Below, in pieces: positions 11,205 through 24,433 of a stretch of DNA of 64,000 bases; the stretch's first letter is position 1; each line of letters opens with the position of its first letter. Position numbers and translations under genes: made by a program. The DNA comes from Zingiber officinale (Eukaryota > Streptophyta > Magnoliopsida > Zingiberales > Zingiberaceae), in contig NC_056002.1 of NCBI RefSeq assembly GCF_018446385.1, forward strand, positions 5,691,474 through 5,755,473. Direction: 5' to 3'. The notes under the pieces were generated by a model that ran no database searches, was not told where the DNA came from, and was given only the letters and a program-made list of their open reading frames with translations.

Positions 11205-14200
11205 TACTGCTCTTGACTGCAAGTTAGGACGCCATGGAGCAAAATGAGGCCTCTGAAAATTTTAAGAGGCAAATTTGCCAACAAATTACAGCATAGACAG
11301 AGTGACTGAGGTGAGTGAGTAAAATGCATGGTGAAAGGCTTAAGTAGGAGATCCATAAACTTTTCCACAGTTCCACTTGCTACGCACTCAAACTCCTTTG
11401 ACAACTACTTCACCATGACGTGCTCCCCTGTGTTGTTCTAGCTTCTCCATGCAAATAGATGCACAGTTCGTCAATTCACAAGGTAGTAACAACTTTGATG
11501 GTCCAAGTCAACATGACGTCGGAGACAATGCAATCCGTGTGATAGCAATCGCGGAGACTCTCAACAGGGACACGTAGAGTAGTAATTGTACTCGTGGAAT
11601 AAGCTTATTACAACGCTATAAGTAGTCAAGAAAGAACAAAATCTAACCCAAAAGTCAAGAAGCTCTTGATATTTAAGAACAAAATATCCGTGTTAGAGAG
11701 TTCAATTCAACTAAAATTGTCAAGACACTTAAATGGAGAAATGAAATACAGGGTCGAGTCTCTTTTTTCGTTTCACATATCCCTATTCTTTTAACAGAAG
11801 ACACCAAAAGGGAAAGACCAAAAGAGAGGAGCATATGAGGGGCTCATTGTAAGGGTAGCGACAATGGTGGCACCCGCACCATCATGGGCGAAGAGGTTGA
11901 CGTCAAGGTGGACCAAGAGTATCATATGGACATGGCTAGAATGAAGAACATGGGTAAGCTAGCTTACTTGGAGATTTCACTGTACATTAGCAGTTTGGTC
12001 TTTCTCTTTTGCCAATGTCTTGAGTAAGAAATCTTAGGCAAGTAAAGTGAAGGACAGCAGTCTGAATCAGAAAAAAAAGTAAAGAAAAATCTCAACCAAA
12101 TATTGTCTGGTGAAGCTTTAATCATTCCTTTAACTGCCTATAACAAACACAGTTAACTTTCAGAACCTTTATCCCTTCCCTTTTGAACTTTTCTGGAGCT
12201 TTTTCCACAAGGTTTATCATGGATGATGATCTGCACGCTTGATTTCTGGGTCCCTTTAATTTCTTTTCAGCGAGCTACTCCCACTGAGGCAAAAAGCTCA
12301 ACCAAGGAACTATAATTTATCATTAGATGCTTAACATGAACCAAATCATTTCCCTTAATCAGTATTAACAAGCTCAACGCTCTACTATGGCACCAGGGTT
12401 ACATCTACTCATGTCAAATCCCTGTAAAGAATCTTACATGTGCTAACAACAAATGCACAAGAATAGTCCTTGTCAATCTTCTGGAATGCATGATGATGAC
12501 CACCAAAAATAAGATCCAAAGGTTGCATTGTCGGTGCAAGAGAGAAATATCAAGCATATCTTGTTACGAGTTTGTGCACAATTATTTAACTCTGGATGGC
12601 AACTAGATTGCACTTTGAAAACTGTTAAACTGGTGGTTCCTTTAATGAACTTAATCTGAGCTTAATTGCTCTTCTTTGAGAATGTTTTAATGGTAACTGC
12701 ATGCATTAATCAGTGCATCTGTATATCAATGTCAGGAGTACACATTGTGAAGTTACTTGCATTTAATTGCCCTCCTATAGTTTTGTCAACTTGGCATCTG
12801 AGCATTGAAATGAATGATTAACAAATTGTAGCTGGTCATGTACTTGTGGATATCAATTGTATTTGAACAATAACTTTGCTACGAGTGAGATGATATTTAA
12901 TTTGTATGGTTAAAATCATTAGCATTTAAGGTTTACCAGTTAATGTTAGAGCAATCTGATTCTTACTTGCTCATAGAGTTGGCTTTTGTCCTTGTGCCCA
13001 TTGAAATAGAACAAAAGTTGTTCTCTTTATGTGTAGCTAGTGGATGTCTAAAGTGATAATGCTATCTACTTTTGAAATTTCAATTCAAGCATGTTACGAG
13101 CCTATGACCTAAGCATTGAGAAAATTATAAACATAAATAAAATTTAAAATTAAAATGATGAAAACATAAAGGACAAAATTTTCAATTTTGCTCAATAAAA
13201 AGATTACATGTTAAAAAATTTCATCATAGCACAATAGTGATTAAATTAATTGTTATTGATAACTTATGATAATAGAATGTGTATTGAAATTATATATAAA
13301 ATATTTGATGGTAATCCGACTCATATTGCACAACTAATTGGTGGTTGGATATGGTAAGGAGATTAACCGACATTCTCAATTCCCCTGCCTACTAACCTTT
13401 GTCGATCGTCTTTCCAAAGTCAAGAATAGAATTCTAAAAGCAAGTATGAAGATTCAGTGTAGTTTCTAGCGATGTAGATAGAGAACCAACCTCTATGTGT
13501 TGATAACAATGTGGCAAGTCCAGTGATGCAAGGAACATTAACTATATCGAAGAACGCCATCAATGTTCAACAACACTGAGCTGTTTGGCACTCAACGAGC
13601 CTGAAAAGTCAAGCCAGTCATGTGATCCTCGTCACCCCCTTTGACCTTCAAGCAAGAGCAACAACACATTTAGCCAAATCTTGATGATCGAGTATCTGAT
13701 GCATGCCCCATGCCCTGTTTCTGTCCATCCAGCCCAGAAGAAATTAAGGAAACGTTCGGAAAGGGTATGAAGAATTTGACGGCTCAATCTCGCAAGCCAA
13801 TACAAGGAAAAGCGCGTTTGTTAGATTCGTCCGTCCACATGGCGGCCACATGCTGCGGCTTCAAAATCTGCGAAATACAGTGGCTTCTTGACAGATTTCT
13901 GCAGTCAGAGGGAACAAAACACTGTACGAATCCGTGTTGCAGTCGTAAAAGCTCTTGTCCGAGTCATGAATGCGAAAGGATGGCATCGACGGGAAGTTCG
14001 ATACAGCTAATGCAGTACTGCGCGAGAACATCTAAGGACGCATGCCGCTCTGTCGATGAGCGAAGCAAGCACGAGCCTTCATGTCTGCGCTGCTGCACTT
14101 TAAGGGCACCACCAATTCTGTAGTTTGGCCCGGATCTAATAATTTATGCACATGGTCATGCGTTCACCTATCCCACAGTAAATCCAAAAACCTAACCAAA

Positions 14201-14462
14201 CCTGCTATGGAAGGATTTTTTTTTGACTTCAGAAATCTGCTGGTCTATTTCTATAAATCTATCAGATCATGACCAACTTGATTGTACCATGGAAGCATCT
14301 GATAATAGATCATTATTTATTTCTATAAATTTATTATGTGATGATTAACTCGGCTATATCCTGAAAGCACCCTGTCTAATAATGAGTTTACAGTTGTGAT
14401 CTTAGTGAATAAATTGAAGTAAAAAAATGATATCATTTATTCTAAGCAATCTAACATCATTG
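11205..14462. other. Upstream and intergenic DNA, no gene recognised
   Basis: This 3.2-kb stretch upstream of the expansin gene is mostly AT-rich, single-copy-looking DNA. One 137-codon open frame at 13710-14123 is cysteine-rich but has no recognisable motif, and I do not call it a gene. I see no inverted or long direct repeats. The first few hundred bases probably include expansin promoter elements, none of which I can name with confidence. Confidence 0.35.
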
Positions 14463-15345
14463 GATTTGATCCGGTGATAAGGTGGGATCTGTCCGAAAGA
14501 AGATCATGACCATATGGCAGGGCAAGATCAAGGCAGTCAACATTCCTGGATCATCGTCTAACCGGACGCCCTACTCGTCCGGCCTGATTAAGGAATTGTC
14601 GAACCAACATCACTACAACTCGGCCAAGTACCCAGCTTCCGACGTTCTGAGAAATCCATCGCCGAAGCACATGCCAAACGCCCATCTCGCTCGGACTCTC
14701 ACCGGGTCCCGGATCCTGCAACACAGAGACACGACTCACTCGTTCGGCAGCAGGGGTCAGATCAGTCGAAGCGACCAAGCGGTCTTCCCGCTCGGCCCTA
14801 GAGACGGCAGCGCCAGGACATCGACGGTTAGCCGAGCGACTCTCCAACTCGGCCCCCATGAAGAGTAGCCATCCGACAGACGCGAATCGACAGAGCGGCT
14901 CTCCCGCTCGGCACTCTCCCGCTCGAACCAGTAACGGACAAAGGAAGCAGCTGGGAATATCTTCCTAGGATCCAGTGTTGCAGACAGGCGACATGACTGA
15001 CGACATGGTCAGACAGAGAATCATACGGTGGAAGCTTCCACTGTCACGTCAGGGATATGCTCGGGCTGTTGAGGTATGACGTTAGACATGCTTTTCTGAC
15101 ATGTCCTTTCAAGGTATGCTTTGGGGAGCGTGCACGCCTTGGGAAGCATGCACGCATTTCCTGGGATAGGATAAGGACCCCAGGGGCTTCGACGGAGGTA
15201 TGTTCATTCTACTGTAGCTATTGTTGTACTGCCACTTTCATTTTTTTGCTTGTTTGCTGTTTCGCCGGAGATCTGACTTTAGCGTCGGAGGATCATCGCC
15301 GGGGAACGACTCTTTGGCTCGACACTGAAAGTATTTATATAATTT
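14463..15345 (+). mobile_element. Gypsy LTR-like fragment
   Basis: This GC-rich block has repeated CTCGGC/CCGCTCGG elements. Near 15255-15310 it has a TGACTTTAGCGTCGGAGG plus CGCCGGGGA motif typical of the transcribed part of monocot Gypsy LTRs. Neither end shows a clear target duplication. No coding region is attached, so it is a fossil fragment or solo LTR. A SINE lies directly to its right. Confidence 0.4.
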
Positions 15346-15364
15346 ATATCTTTCATCACCCTTG

Positions 15365-15574
15365 ATGGCAGAAGACGAATACGCTCGCCTCCAGCGCCCC
15401 CACCAACCCATCCTAGGGCCAACACGAAGAAGGTAAATCATGGGCGGCTACTAGCCTTTAGAATAGTGACTAGCACATAAGGGAGACATTTATCTCGATT
15501 TTGCCGAGATTCGAATCCCAAATCTCATGATGATAACATCTCATGTATTAATCACTAGACTCATCCGAGGGGAC
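15365..15574 (-). mobile_element. tRNA-derived SINE, flanked by 19-bp target duplication
   Basis: The ~210-bp body is the reverse complement of the SINE at 47667-47860. Both share the 5' CCCCTCGG start, an A-box-like GTCTAGTG, a B-box-like GGGATTCGAATCTCGG, and the downstream stretches CCCTTATGTGCTAGTCACTA and GGCTAGTAGCCGCCC. It is flanked by ATATCTTTCATCACCCTTG at 15346-15364 and 15575-15593, a perfect 19-bp duplication, which marks LINE-mediated insertion. It has about 16 extra bases between the A and B boxes relative to the other copy. Such SINEs encode no protein and rely on a partner LINE. Confidence 0.85.
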
Positions 15575-15593
15575 ATATCTTTCATCACCCTTG

Positions 15594-16449
15594 TGCACAC
15601 GATAAGTAAATCACAGATAATATTTTACCTTAACTTAGTGTCAAACGGTAAAGGGCAAGGGTTCAATGTAAACACAAATTGCGTGAGAATGTTTACGGAT
15701 CCATTAAAGAAATTAAAATTTATTAGGTAGTGTACTTTGGGCTCGATTATGGCCATTTGTTGGAGTCAGATGGTTGGGTTTTTCAACGTAGTTTAAGCCC
15801 ATCTCAGATTTTGATAATTCATTTTTTTTAAAAAAAATAATTTTCAAGAAATTAAATTGGAAATTCTAAAACAGTTTGTAAAAAGCTGATTCTAAATTTT
15901 TCAATAATTTTTCAAGAAGAGTTGAAAATTAATTTTGCAGAACTCAGGTGATTAGAGAAATTAATTTGCATTTCTTATAAGTTTGAAAAGTAAGGCGAAA
16001 TTTAAATACCTTAATTATTAAAAAAATCCTAAGAAGAGCAACAGCCCCATTCTCGTAGATAGGCCAGGCCGTTCGGACCGGGCCTCGGCCTTAAACAGCC
16101 GGTTTACTTAGGTCCAGGAAATCAATCGAGACGCTCAACCGGCCGGTCCATCCGGCTCTGTAATTTCTCTTCTTTTTTTTTTTTAATTATTATTTTTCTC
16201 GACCTTTTGTTTAATTTTTGGTCGATCCGATTATTTTCCATGTGGACTTTGGAGTCGATAACGTTACGCGTTTGAGGCTGAGAATTACGAGTGCATCTTC
16301 TTCTCCTCCTCAAAAATAAAATAAAATAAAATAAAACACACACCAAAAAAAAAAAAAAAAAAAACTTGGCGTGTTTGTTTATTTATTCCCTTCCCGTTTT
16401 AGTTTGAACGGGAGTTGAATCGCAGAACCACCGGCGTAAGGTAGGAAAA
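15594..16449. other. Upstream region of the epimerase gene
   Basis: This holds AT-rich DNA, a GC-rich patch of uncertain origin at about 16060-16160, and an AAAAT-type microsatellite followed by a run of about 20 A at roughly 16312-16364. The promoter and 5' UTR of the epimerase must lie here, but no clear TATA box is visible. Confidence 0.35.
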
Positions 16450-19400
16450 ATGATCGCCGCCGCCTCTTCGTCCTCTGTGGCCATCGCCGTCCCTAACGGC
16501 GGACGCCTCCGCAAGCTCGTCCTCGCGCCGCCGCTCAGCAGCCTATCCGTCAGGTCCCACCTACCATCTCTTCTTCTCCTTCTTCTTCTTCCCCCCTTTT
16601 ATTTTCTTGGTTTCTTCCGCCCAAAGATTGCTCCTAGTTCTTCTCCCCCCTCCTCCCCCCGCGTTACTGTGTTTGGTTACTTGCATTTTCTGTGGGTTGA
16701 ACAAATCTAGTTGGAACGATCGTTGCATCTTTTCCATCTTAATTTTATCCCTCTTTGTTCCTTTTTTTGTAGCTCGCATAAGATCGAACCTTCTTTTGTG
16801 AAATCCGCTAATAGATGTTAATCTGATACTTTTGGTTGGGTGGCTGCTATGGTTCCCTTCTTATGTTGCATCTGTCAAATTTTCAGGAGGAAGTCCCAAA
16901 CTGCTATCAGAGCATCTGCGCGAGTTGATAAATATTCAAAGACTGACATAATAGTTTCGCCATCTATTCTATCTGCTAACTTTTCTAAGCTGGGCGAGCA
17001 GGTTAGCTCCTGTTCTTGATATCTGAAAATGATTAATTTTGCCTAGTTGATCGCCACATTCGTTATTTTGTTGCTTTCATAAGTAGGCAACCCGCTCTTA
17101 ATATTATGCTTCTAAATTTTCCTAATAGTAGTTCTCTATTACAACTGAAGAAGACTTTTCTGTTTGTATTTCTTTTACTCGATAAAATTGGATAATTAAG
17201 CTGTGATATTGTGTGCTAAGACCTATGATTCAATTAGTTCAGCTTCCTAGATTTTATTTTCTTGCATACATTAGTAGATTTGAGGACAAACGATACGAGT
17301 AAGACTATCTTTTGGTATTGGACCAAATTGACCATTTTTTGCTTCTATAATTTGATAAAAAACATAAGGAAAACTTAGTTTATCTTTTTCAATCCACATT
17401 AGCATTAGCCTTTTTCTTGAAAAGTTTGAAATAAAAACAACAACAATAACAACCACCACCAAGTCTTATACCACTAGCTGGGATCAACTATATGGATCTT
17501 TTTATGCCATTAAACTCTATCTCCTACTATATCATCATCTATACTTAAATAATTTTTTTTTTATTATTGTTAACCAAGTCTTTTTGGTCTTCATCTTCCT
17601 CGTTGATATATGTGTTTGTCATAGTTTCACATCGTCTAACTAGAGCATTTATTGGTCGTCTAAGTATTAAACGCGTCTCTCGAAGTTTTTCCTAAATAGA
17701 TGCAACTCCGATTTTCTCTCGAATACTTAATTTTCTCTCGAAGTTTTTCCTAAATAGACGCGACTCTATGATAAGTTTTTTCTAAGTCAATTAATACCAT
17801 ATGTAGATCTTATTTTTGGTCTCGATATTTTTCAATTAGTTATCTAATATGCAAGGATGAACTCAAATTGATTTTTGGACACCGTGGTCTCTTTCCTTAA
17901 TTTTTTTATTACTTTCTCTCAAAGTTTCATGGTATGACTCGTTAGTTTAATACCTCTATAGTTTGCACAATTTTGTATGTCTCCCTTATTCTTATATAAG
18001 GGAATTAAAATACCTACCCTCTATTGATCAAGATTTTTTTTTTCATTTTCAATATCATGTTAAATAATTTTATAAGTTATTCAATATCTTGTTTTCCTAG
18101 GCACTTCCATACCTCTATCGGAATATCATTTTGTCCAACGACTTTTTCATTGTGTATCCCATTTAAAACTTGTTCTACTTCTGAAGTTTGAATTCTACGA
18201 TAAAAATTTAAATTTTTATACTCATTTGACATACTTAAATTACCTAAGTTAAATTGGTCACCTAAACTTTCATTAAAAAATTAATGAAAATACCTCTTCC
18301 ACCACTTTGTTATTTCTCCATCGATTACATTTTATTTGGATAAGATCTCTTGTCTTCCTTTCACTCATTATTCTATAAATGTCTCTTTTCTCTTCTTTTG
18401 TATCCAATTTTTGATAAAATCGTTCTAAAGTTTTATTTTTGCTTCATTCACTACTTTCTTAGCCTCTTTTTTTTGCTATTGTATTTCTTTTTTAATTTTT
18501 TTTGTTCTTACAAATATATAATTTCTTATAAGCTGTTCATTTGTCCTTCACTTTCTCGTGTACTTTCTCATTCCACCACTAATATTTCTTACTTAGTAGT
18601 GCATGTCCCTTTGACTCATCAAATACACTCTTAGCTATTATTTTCAACTTTGATATAATCTTATCCCAAGTCTTATTAGAGTTATCATATATTTCATCTA
18701 ATACTTGTACTCCTATCTTCTCCTTAAATATATTTTGCTTCTCATCCTTTAACTTCCACAACTTAATTCTAGGAATCATATATATTTTATTTCTATTGAT
18801 ACTATGTTTGAGGCGTATCCAACACTATTAATCTATGTTGGGTAGTTAAGCTTTCTCTAGGGATGATTTGCAATCTTTACAAATCTTTCTATTCTTTTTC
18901 CTAACCATAAGAAAGTCAATTTGTGATTTATTATTCTCACTTTTGAAGGTGACTAAGTGTTCTTTTTTCTTAAAAAATGTATTAGCAAATATAAGGTCAT
19001 ATGTATCGCAAAATCTAATATAACTTTTCCTTCTTCATTTTTTGTTTCAACCCCATAACCCCCATGTACCCTCTCATATTCCAGATTTTTACTCCGACAT
19101 GCCCATTTAGATCACTTCCTATTAAAATCATTTCATTTGGCAGAATGTTTTTGTAATACTTTATCTAAGTCGTCCTAAAATCTTTATTTGATAGTTTTAG
19201 CTAATTCTACGTGCGGTGTATATATGCTGATTATGTTCATAGTTTCTATCGCCACTATTATCTTAAAGGTTGTAATTCTATCCCCTTTTCTAACTACTCA
19301 ACTTCATCCTTTAACAAACTATCTACAACAATACCCACTCTATTTCTTGCTTTACTCTTTCTTGTGTACCATAACTTAAAACTCGAGTTCTCTATCATCT

Positions 19401-22400
19401 TTGCCTTCTCGCCTACCCATTTTGTCTCTTGTACACACAAAATACTAATTCTTTTCCTAATCATTGTATCTACTACCTCCATTGATTTACCAGTGAGGGT
19501 TCCTATGTTCCATGTTCCAAATCTTAGACTATTAGTTTTCCTATCATATTTGTTCTTATCCAACCTATGATGTGAAAACTCTTACCTATTTAACACTACT
19601 ACTCAAGTTCTCATAAAGATGTAGTGGTCCTTGCCGATACGTTACAGTCGGACCCTGCAAGGCGAACTCTTATGTATTTAGCACTACACCCGAGTTCTGA
19701 AGGTGTAGCAGCCCTTGCCGAGACGTTACAGTCGGACCCTGCAATGCATTCCTTCCAGTGAACAACCTAGCATTAGCACAATAGTTTAATGGATCTATTC
19801 ATTGAACAATTGTCATAGTTTTAATGCTGGCTGACAACCTAACGCAGCCCTTTTCCCTTATCCGGGCTTGAGACCTGCCATGACTGGTTCGTCATGGGCA
19901 GAATTTGAAATTAAAACAAATGTAACTAATATTTATCTCCCCTTTAACCTATTTTAATCTATTTTCCCTGTCTAATTGATATCTTGTGAGCATGTTACCA
20001 AACTACTATAGAAAATGCAGTAACTTTTTTCCTGGTGAACTTCAGAACATGCTAATTAACTGATCAGTTTCTTCATGCATATCTATTTACTTGGAACTAT
20101 GGGGGTGGTCCAATAGATGGGCTTTCTTACACAAAGTGTTGTTCTCTGGTTACATTCTTATTTGTTTTTTCTTTGGAAAATTATTTTCTGAATTAGTGAT
20201 TTCTGTTTTAGATTTTGGACAATAATAATATGGTGTTCTCAAAGATTATTGCTTGATAAGGGAGTTGTAATTAGTTTCAAACATACAGGTTAAGGCTGTT
20301 GAAGTGGCAGGATGCGATTGGATTCATGTAGATGTGATGGATGGGCGTTTTGTGCCAAATATTACCATAGGACCTCTAGTTGTTGATGCATTGCGCCCAG
20401 TGACAGATCTTCCGTTGGATGTGCACTTGGTATTTGCCTCCTCTTCTGCAATTTTTAATAAGCTTCAGATTCAAAGTTATAACCATCACCTATTTGTAAA
20501 TTCTATATTTGAAAATTGGTCACCACTGTATTCTGTTTCTGTTTTAATTGTTTAAAAACCTTTCATTACGGTGTTTTCCAAATTTTAGATGATCGTGGAA
20601 CCTGACCAACGAGTTCCAGATTTTATCAAGGCTGGTGCAGACATTGTGAGTGTTCATTGTGAACAATCATCTACAATTCACTTGCACCGGACAGTCAATC
20701 AGGTAATCAGTAGATTAGTCTATTTCCTAGTTCCATTGGAATGTCATGAAACATCAACACTTTGATAGTTCATTTATTGGATACTTGTAATCTAATTGAT
20801 TTTTCCTCTACAAGTAGCTATTATTTCTATCAACTGTTTAGGCTTGCCTAAAGAAATAATGTTTCAAATTTCAACTCATCTTTGGAACTTGAGACAAGGG
20901 AAATTGTCAATGTGGCCTACCTCATACAGTACGTTGAGTGTTTCTTTTTTTAATAAAATTACAACCTTTAAAAGGTGATCCTAATCATGGATCATCAAAT
21001 TTTGTTCTTTCCTTGATCCCATCTTGCTGTTCTTATTATCTCACAGTTCAGTCTGGTGCCATGAATATTATTGATGAAATTTTTTGAAAGACAATTATGT
21101 ATATAAGACTTGATTTCAGGTAAAGAGTCTAGGAGCAAAAGCTGGAGTTGTGCTGAACCCTGCAACACCATTAAGTGCCATAGACTATGTCCTAGATGGT
21201 GAGACTTTTTCTTACTTGATATTTTCATGATTCTTCAAGGTAACTTCTTTGTGAAATATTACTGAATTGATCCTACTGGTTATTTAGTTTGTTGGATAAT
21301 TGAGTGCTAACGTTTATTCTAGTGTTGTTTTATTTGCTTAGGTTAGTTCAAGAACAATATTCAATTTCGAACTATATTATGAATGCAGTGAAAGTAGAAA
21401 GAATAGAAGCGCACAACCTAATCAAGGGCTAGCATATGCTTATATAGAAAGGTCTCGTCTGGTTTATTTTTTTCAAGACAGTAGAGTTGATGTGTCGAGA
21501 GGGCAAAGGGGTTTGGGTTTCTTGAAGAGATATTTTTCCTGCCAAGCCGCCTGGTGTGAATGACAAGGCGAATTGTAGGTTCCATTTGCACTTTCAAAAT
21601 GAACATTTTGCATAAGAAAATTATTAATAGAAAAATATGACCTTAATTTCAACATATAAGTGGAAGGAGAAGGCTTGGAATGAGGATAATGGGTCTTATG
21701 ATCAACGTCCCAATTTGTTTTGCTACTTTAGATGTAATGGAGGAGCTATATAAGCACCTGATGGATGTACCTATGAGCAGAATATTGGATTACTAAATAT
21801 TTTGTTAGCTTGTCTGCAAAGTTCATGTGATTTTTTACTCCCAAGTCTTTATTTTTTCTGCAGTTAGAAGGTTTCGGGTTTCATCTATAGCCATTATTCT
21901 TAAGATATCTTGATTATGTTGACAGTAAATGAGCATTTCACCTTTTTGCTTGGACAGTGGTTGATCTGGTCTTGATTATGTCTGTAAATCCTGGCTTTGG
22001 TGGGCAGAGTTTTATTGAAAGTCAGGTGAAGAAAATTTCTGAGTTAAGGAGGTTATGTGCTGAAAAGGTGAAGATCAACAAATTTATTTATTCATAATCA
22101 ACTTTTATGACCAAAGAATTGTGCATTTCATAGTTGTAACCTTGGTAAACAGGGGGTGAACCCGTGGATTGAAGTAGATGGTGGAGTTGGTCCTAACAAT
22201 GCATACAAGGTATTTTTCTAGTTTCATGTCTTTGTTTTCTTCCTAAATCTTACCATACCAGGATACTTTTTTAGTAGCAGCTGGGATAGAAAATTCATGT
22301 TATTAATTTTTTTTATATATAACTCTGATTTTTGGGATTTTGTGAGGTTTCTAGAAGCAATTCAATAATGCTACTCAGATATTATTTTGAATGGTTTTTT

Positions 22401-23054
22401 ACTATCTTGTCCTAGATTTAAAGAATACAATATAGATAATTTACACGCAGCCTAACAAGACTGAAGCAAAGAGTGAACCTGAGGAAATCTTTAGTGAAGA
22501 AAATTTATTACAATTTTCTTCTATCCTGATGGACGAAGAACTATGAAAAGCATAGTTGCTACTTTCTTTCGTCCTTGTGAACCTAAATCTATGAAAATTG
22601 TGAGCAACCTTTTCCCTGTGTTGAGAGAGAGGGTAGGTCTGTGGAAGGATGATTGAACTTGATTACTTTGTATTCACTTGCATGCCCAGAGCTTACAATG
22701 CCTAATCCAACCTGTTTCAGTTTCACAGATCTAGGAAATCATATTTTGATTGTTCAATGAATGCAGGTGATTGAAGCTGGGGCCAATGCAATAGTTGCAG
22801 GATCAGCAGTTTTTGGTGCTAAAGATTATGCAGAAGGCATGGACGTCACTTTATTTTCAGAACCTTGTATTTTTTTGTGCTCTTTAGAAGATATTATAAC
22901 ATTAATTATATGTTTTAAAGGACAGGAAAAAAACACTTATTTACAAAAGCACAGTAACATTTGGTTTGTTTTTTTTTTCTATAATGATGTTTTTGATCTT
23001 GCAGCAATTAGAGGCATAAAGACTAGCAAAAGGCCCACTCCAGTTGCGGTTTAA
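16450..23054 (+). CDS. RPE: Ribulose-phosphate 3-epimerase, chloroplast, 9 exons
   Basis: This enzyme interconverts ribulose 5-phosphate and xylulose 5-phosphate in the Calvin cycle and the pentose phosphate pathway. Exons: 16450-16553, 16887-17001, 20289-20429, 20589-20702, 21120-21198, 21958-22067, 22153-22209, 22767-22836 and 23005-23054. They give 279 residues, close to the ~281 of the Arabidopsis plastid enzyme. Residues 1 to ~45 are Ser/Ala/Arg-rich and fit a transit peptide. The TIM barrel starts at [15 protein letters not shown] (59-73). Metal and catalytic residues are present: His86 and Asp88 ([13 protein letters not shown]), His119 (LDVHL) and Asp230 (IEVDGGV). The phosphate-binding [10 protein letters not shown] and [12 protein letters not shown] are also intact. 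Intron 2 (3.3 kb) holds an antisense LINE. The last intron uses a GC donor (GAAG|GCATGG); no GT donor gives the expected AIRGIK continuation. Confidence 0.97.
17441..19903 (-). mobile_element. RTE-clade LINE, truncated, in epimerase intron 2
   Basis: The minus strand carries an AP-endonuclease start at 19563-19294 ([19 protein letters not shown], then [13 protein letters not shown]). Further on are a segment near 18779-18579 ([21 protein letters not shown]) and a reverse-transcriptase stretch near 18190-18060 ([19 protein letters not shown]). The 3' end is a GTTGTTATTGTTGTTG microsatellite, as in plant RTE elements. A 16-bp duplication with one mismatch brackets it (17425-17440 and 19904-19919). 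At about 2.46 kb it is shorter than a full RTE, and its frames carry stops and shifts, so it is dead. A duplicated ~83-bp block lies in its 5' leader at 19580-19743. Confidence 0.85.
19580..19743. repeat. Two-copy tandem repeat in the LINE leader
   Basis: Two units of about 83 bp share 'ccttgccga.acgttacagt' followed by 'cggaccctgcaa'. They lie just upstream, on the minus strand, of the LINE endonuclease start, so they form part of its 5' leader, where tandem promoter-like units are common in LINEs. Confidence 0.65.
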
Positions 23055-24433
23055 AGTTCATCGGTGCTATTCTTGAAGCTCACTGCACTGAGGTAACACA
23101 GTGATAGTCAACAAGTGTTAGTTTATCTCACTGAACCATATAAATTGGCATTTCCAAGATGTGATATTATATGTATAAAACTTTTCATATTTGCGCAAAA
23201 GTTAAAGTTTATTTGTGATTTCTGACATTTCAAACTTTACTTTCTAATCTCCCTTCAATTACCTGGTGGTAAAGAACCTGTTCTTCGATACAAGTTGATC
23301 AGTTCCTTTCTAGTTATTGTCGGTACAGATAAACTGGTTTTGCTTTGGCAGCTAAAGGAAAGTAAAAGACATGGAGCTCTAGTCAACCAGGCTTCGATTT
23401 GGTTATATGCCTCTATTGTTCGGTGATGTTCAATGTTTATGGTTCGTGAAATGTAGCATTTACAGGGATCTAGCTAGAAGGTTGTTGCAATGTTGTTTCT
23501 TGACATATTGAATTAGAGTTGGTTTGATGCGTAAACAAAGCATGCCATACTTGCTTTATTACCTATTTTTTGTAAATTTTGTTGATAATAAAGAAGTGGA
23601 GAAAGATACTGAGTATCAAAAAGATTAATTCAATTCCCTGTCAACATGCCCATGTTTCTTTGGGACATTATATTGCGACCTTAGTTATCAAACTCAAACC
23701 AAACAATGATTCTGATGATACAAGGCTTTTCTTTCATGAGGTACAACACTCCTATTAACAATATTTTTGCAGCTCTAACGCAACTCCCACTAAGTAGTAA
23801 TCCAATAAAAAATTATACTATCAACTTGTCACATCTATTGGATGGACTTGAGTATTATGATATTAGAGATGATATTTGACTTGGCTAAATCATGAATTGA
23901 ATTTGTTTGTTTATGTTCTACGAGGTGAACATGTCTAATAAAATGGTTTGCAATTCAAGTTCTCCAAAATGAACTTATCTAGATCAGTGCACTTTTTTCT
24001 GCGTAATACAAAATATTTTACTTGGCTTTAGTTCTCTGTCTTTCATACGTTTAATAAAGCAAAAGAACAGTAAGCAAATAGAAACATTTATTAACTGGTT
24101 TTCCTAGCTTTTAAGTGGAATCAAATATACAAGGTAGGTCGCAGCTATAATATGTGGACAGCAAATACGCTAGGTTGAACTTGGAATGGACTTAAAAATT
24201 TGAAACACAACAGTGTTATTGTTATTTAATTACTTATTTATTTTGGATAGAATGAAGAGTTTTAATGCTACATACAGACAGCCTTTGATAATCATGGTTC
24301 AAAAAGCAAAATTGATCATTCAAAGAGATTATACACAATTGTAGTTTTTTAATTATCTCATTATTTGCCAAATTATGATTTTCATTGATTTTTTTAACCA
24401 CCAAAATGATGCGTAAAGATACAAAGAATTAAT
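23055..24433. other. Convergent intergenic region with two 3' UTRs
   Basis: The epimerase (plus) and the kinase (minus) end toward each other across 1.38 kb. An AATAAA at 23587-23592 could serve the epimerase and a TTTATT at 24087-24092 (AATAAA on the minus strand) could serve the kinase. Both are candidates by position only. No further gene is visible. Confidence 0.4.

Noticed and set aside
13710-14123. 137-codon cysteine-rich open frame
   Set aside because: No recognisable domain, cysteine spacing not family-like, no promoter or splice context, and other frames are open over parts of it. Likely chance.
14482-14868. 128-codon open frame in a GC-rich block
   Set aside because: Lies in a Gypsy LTR-like sequence with frames open on both strands; no domain.
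16450-16710. Single-exon reading of the epimerase start through intron 1
   Set aside because: The frame past 16553 is pyrimidine-rich intron; splicing to 16887 gives the conserved plastid epimerase sequence.
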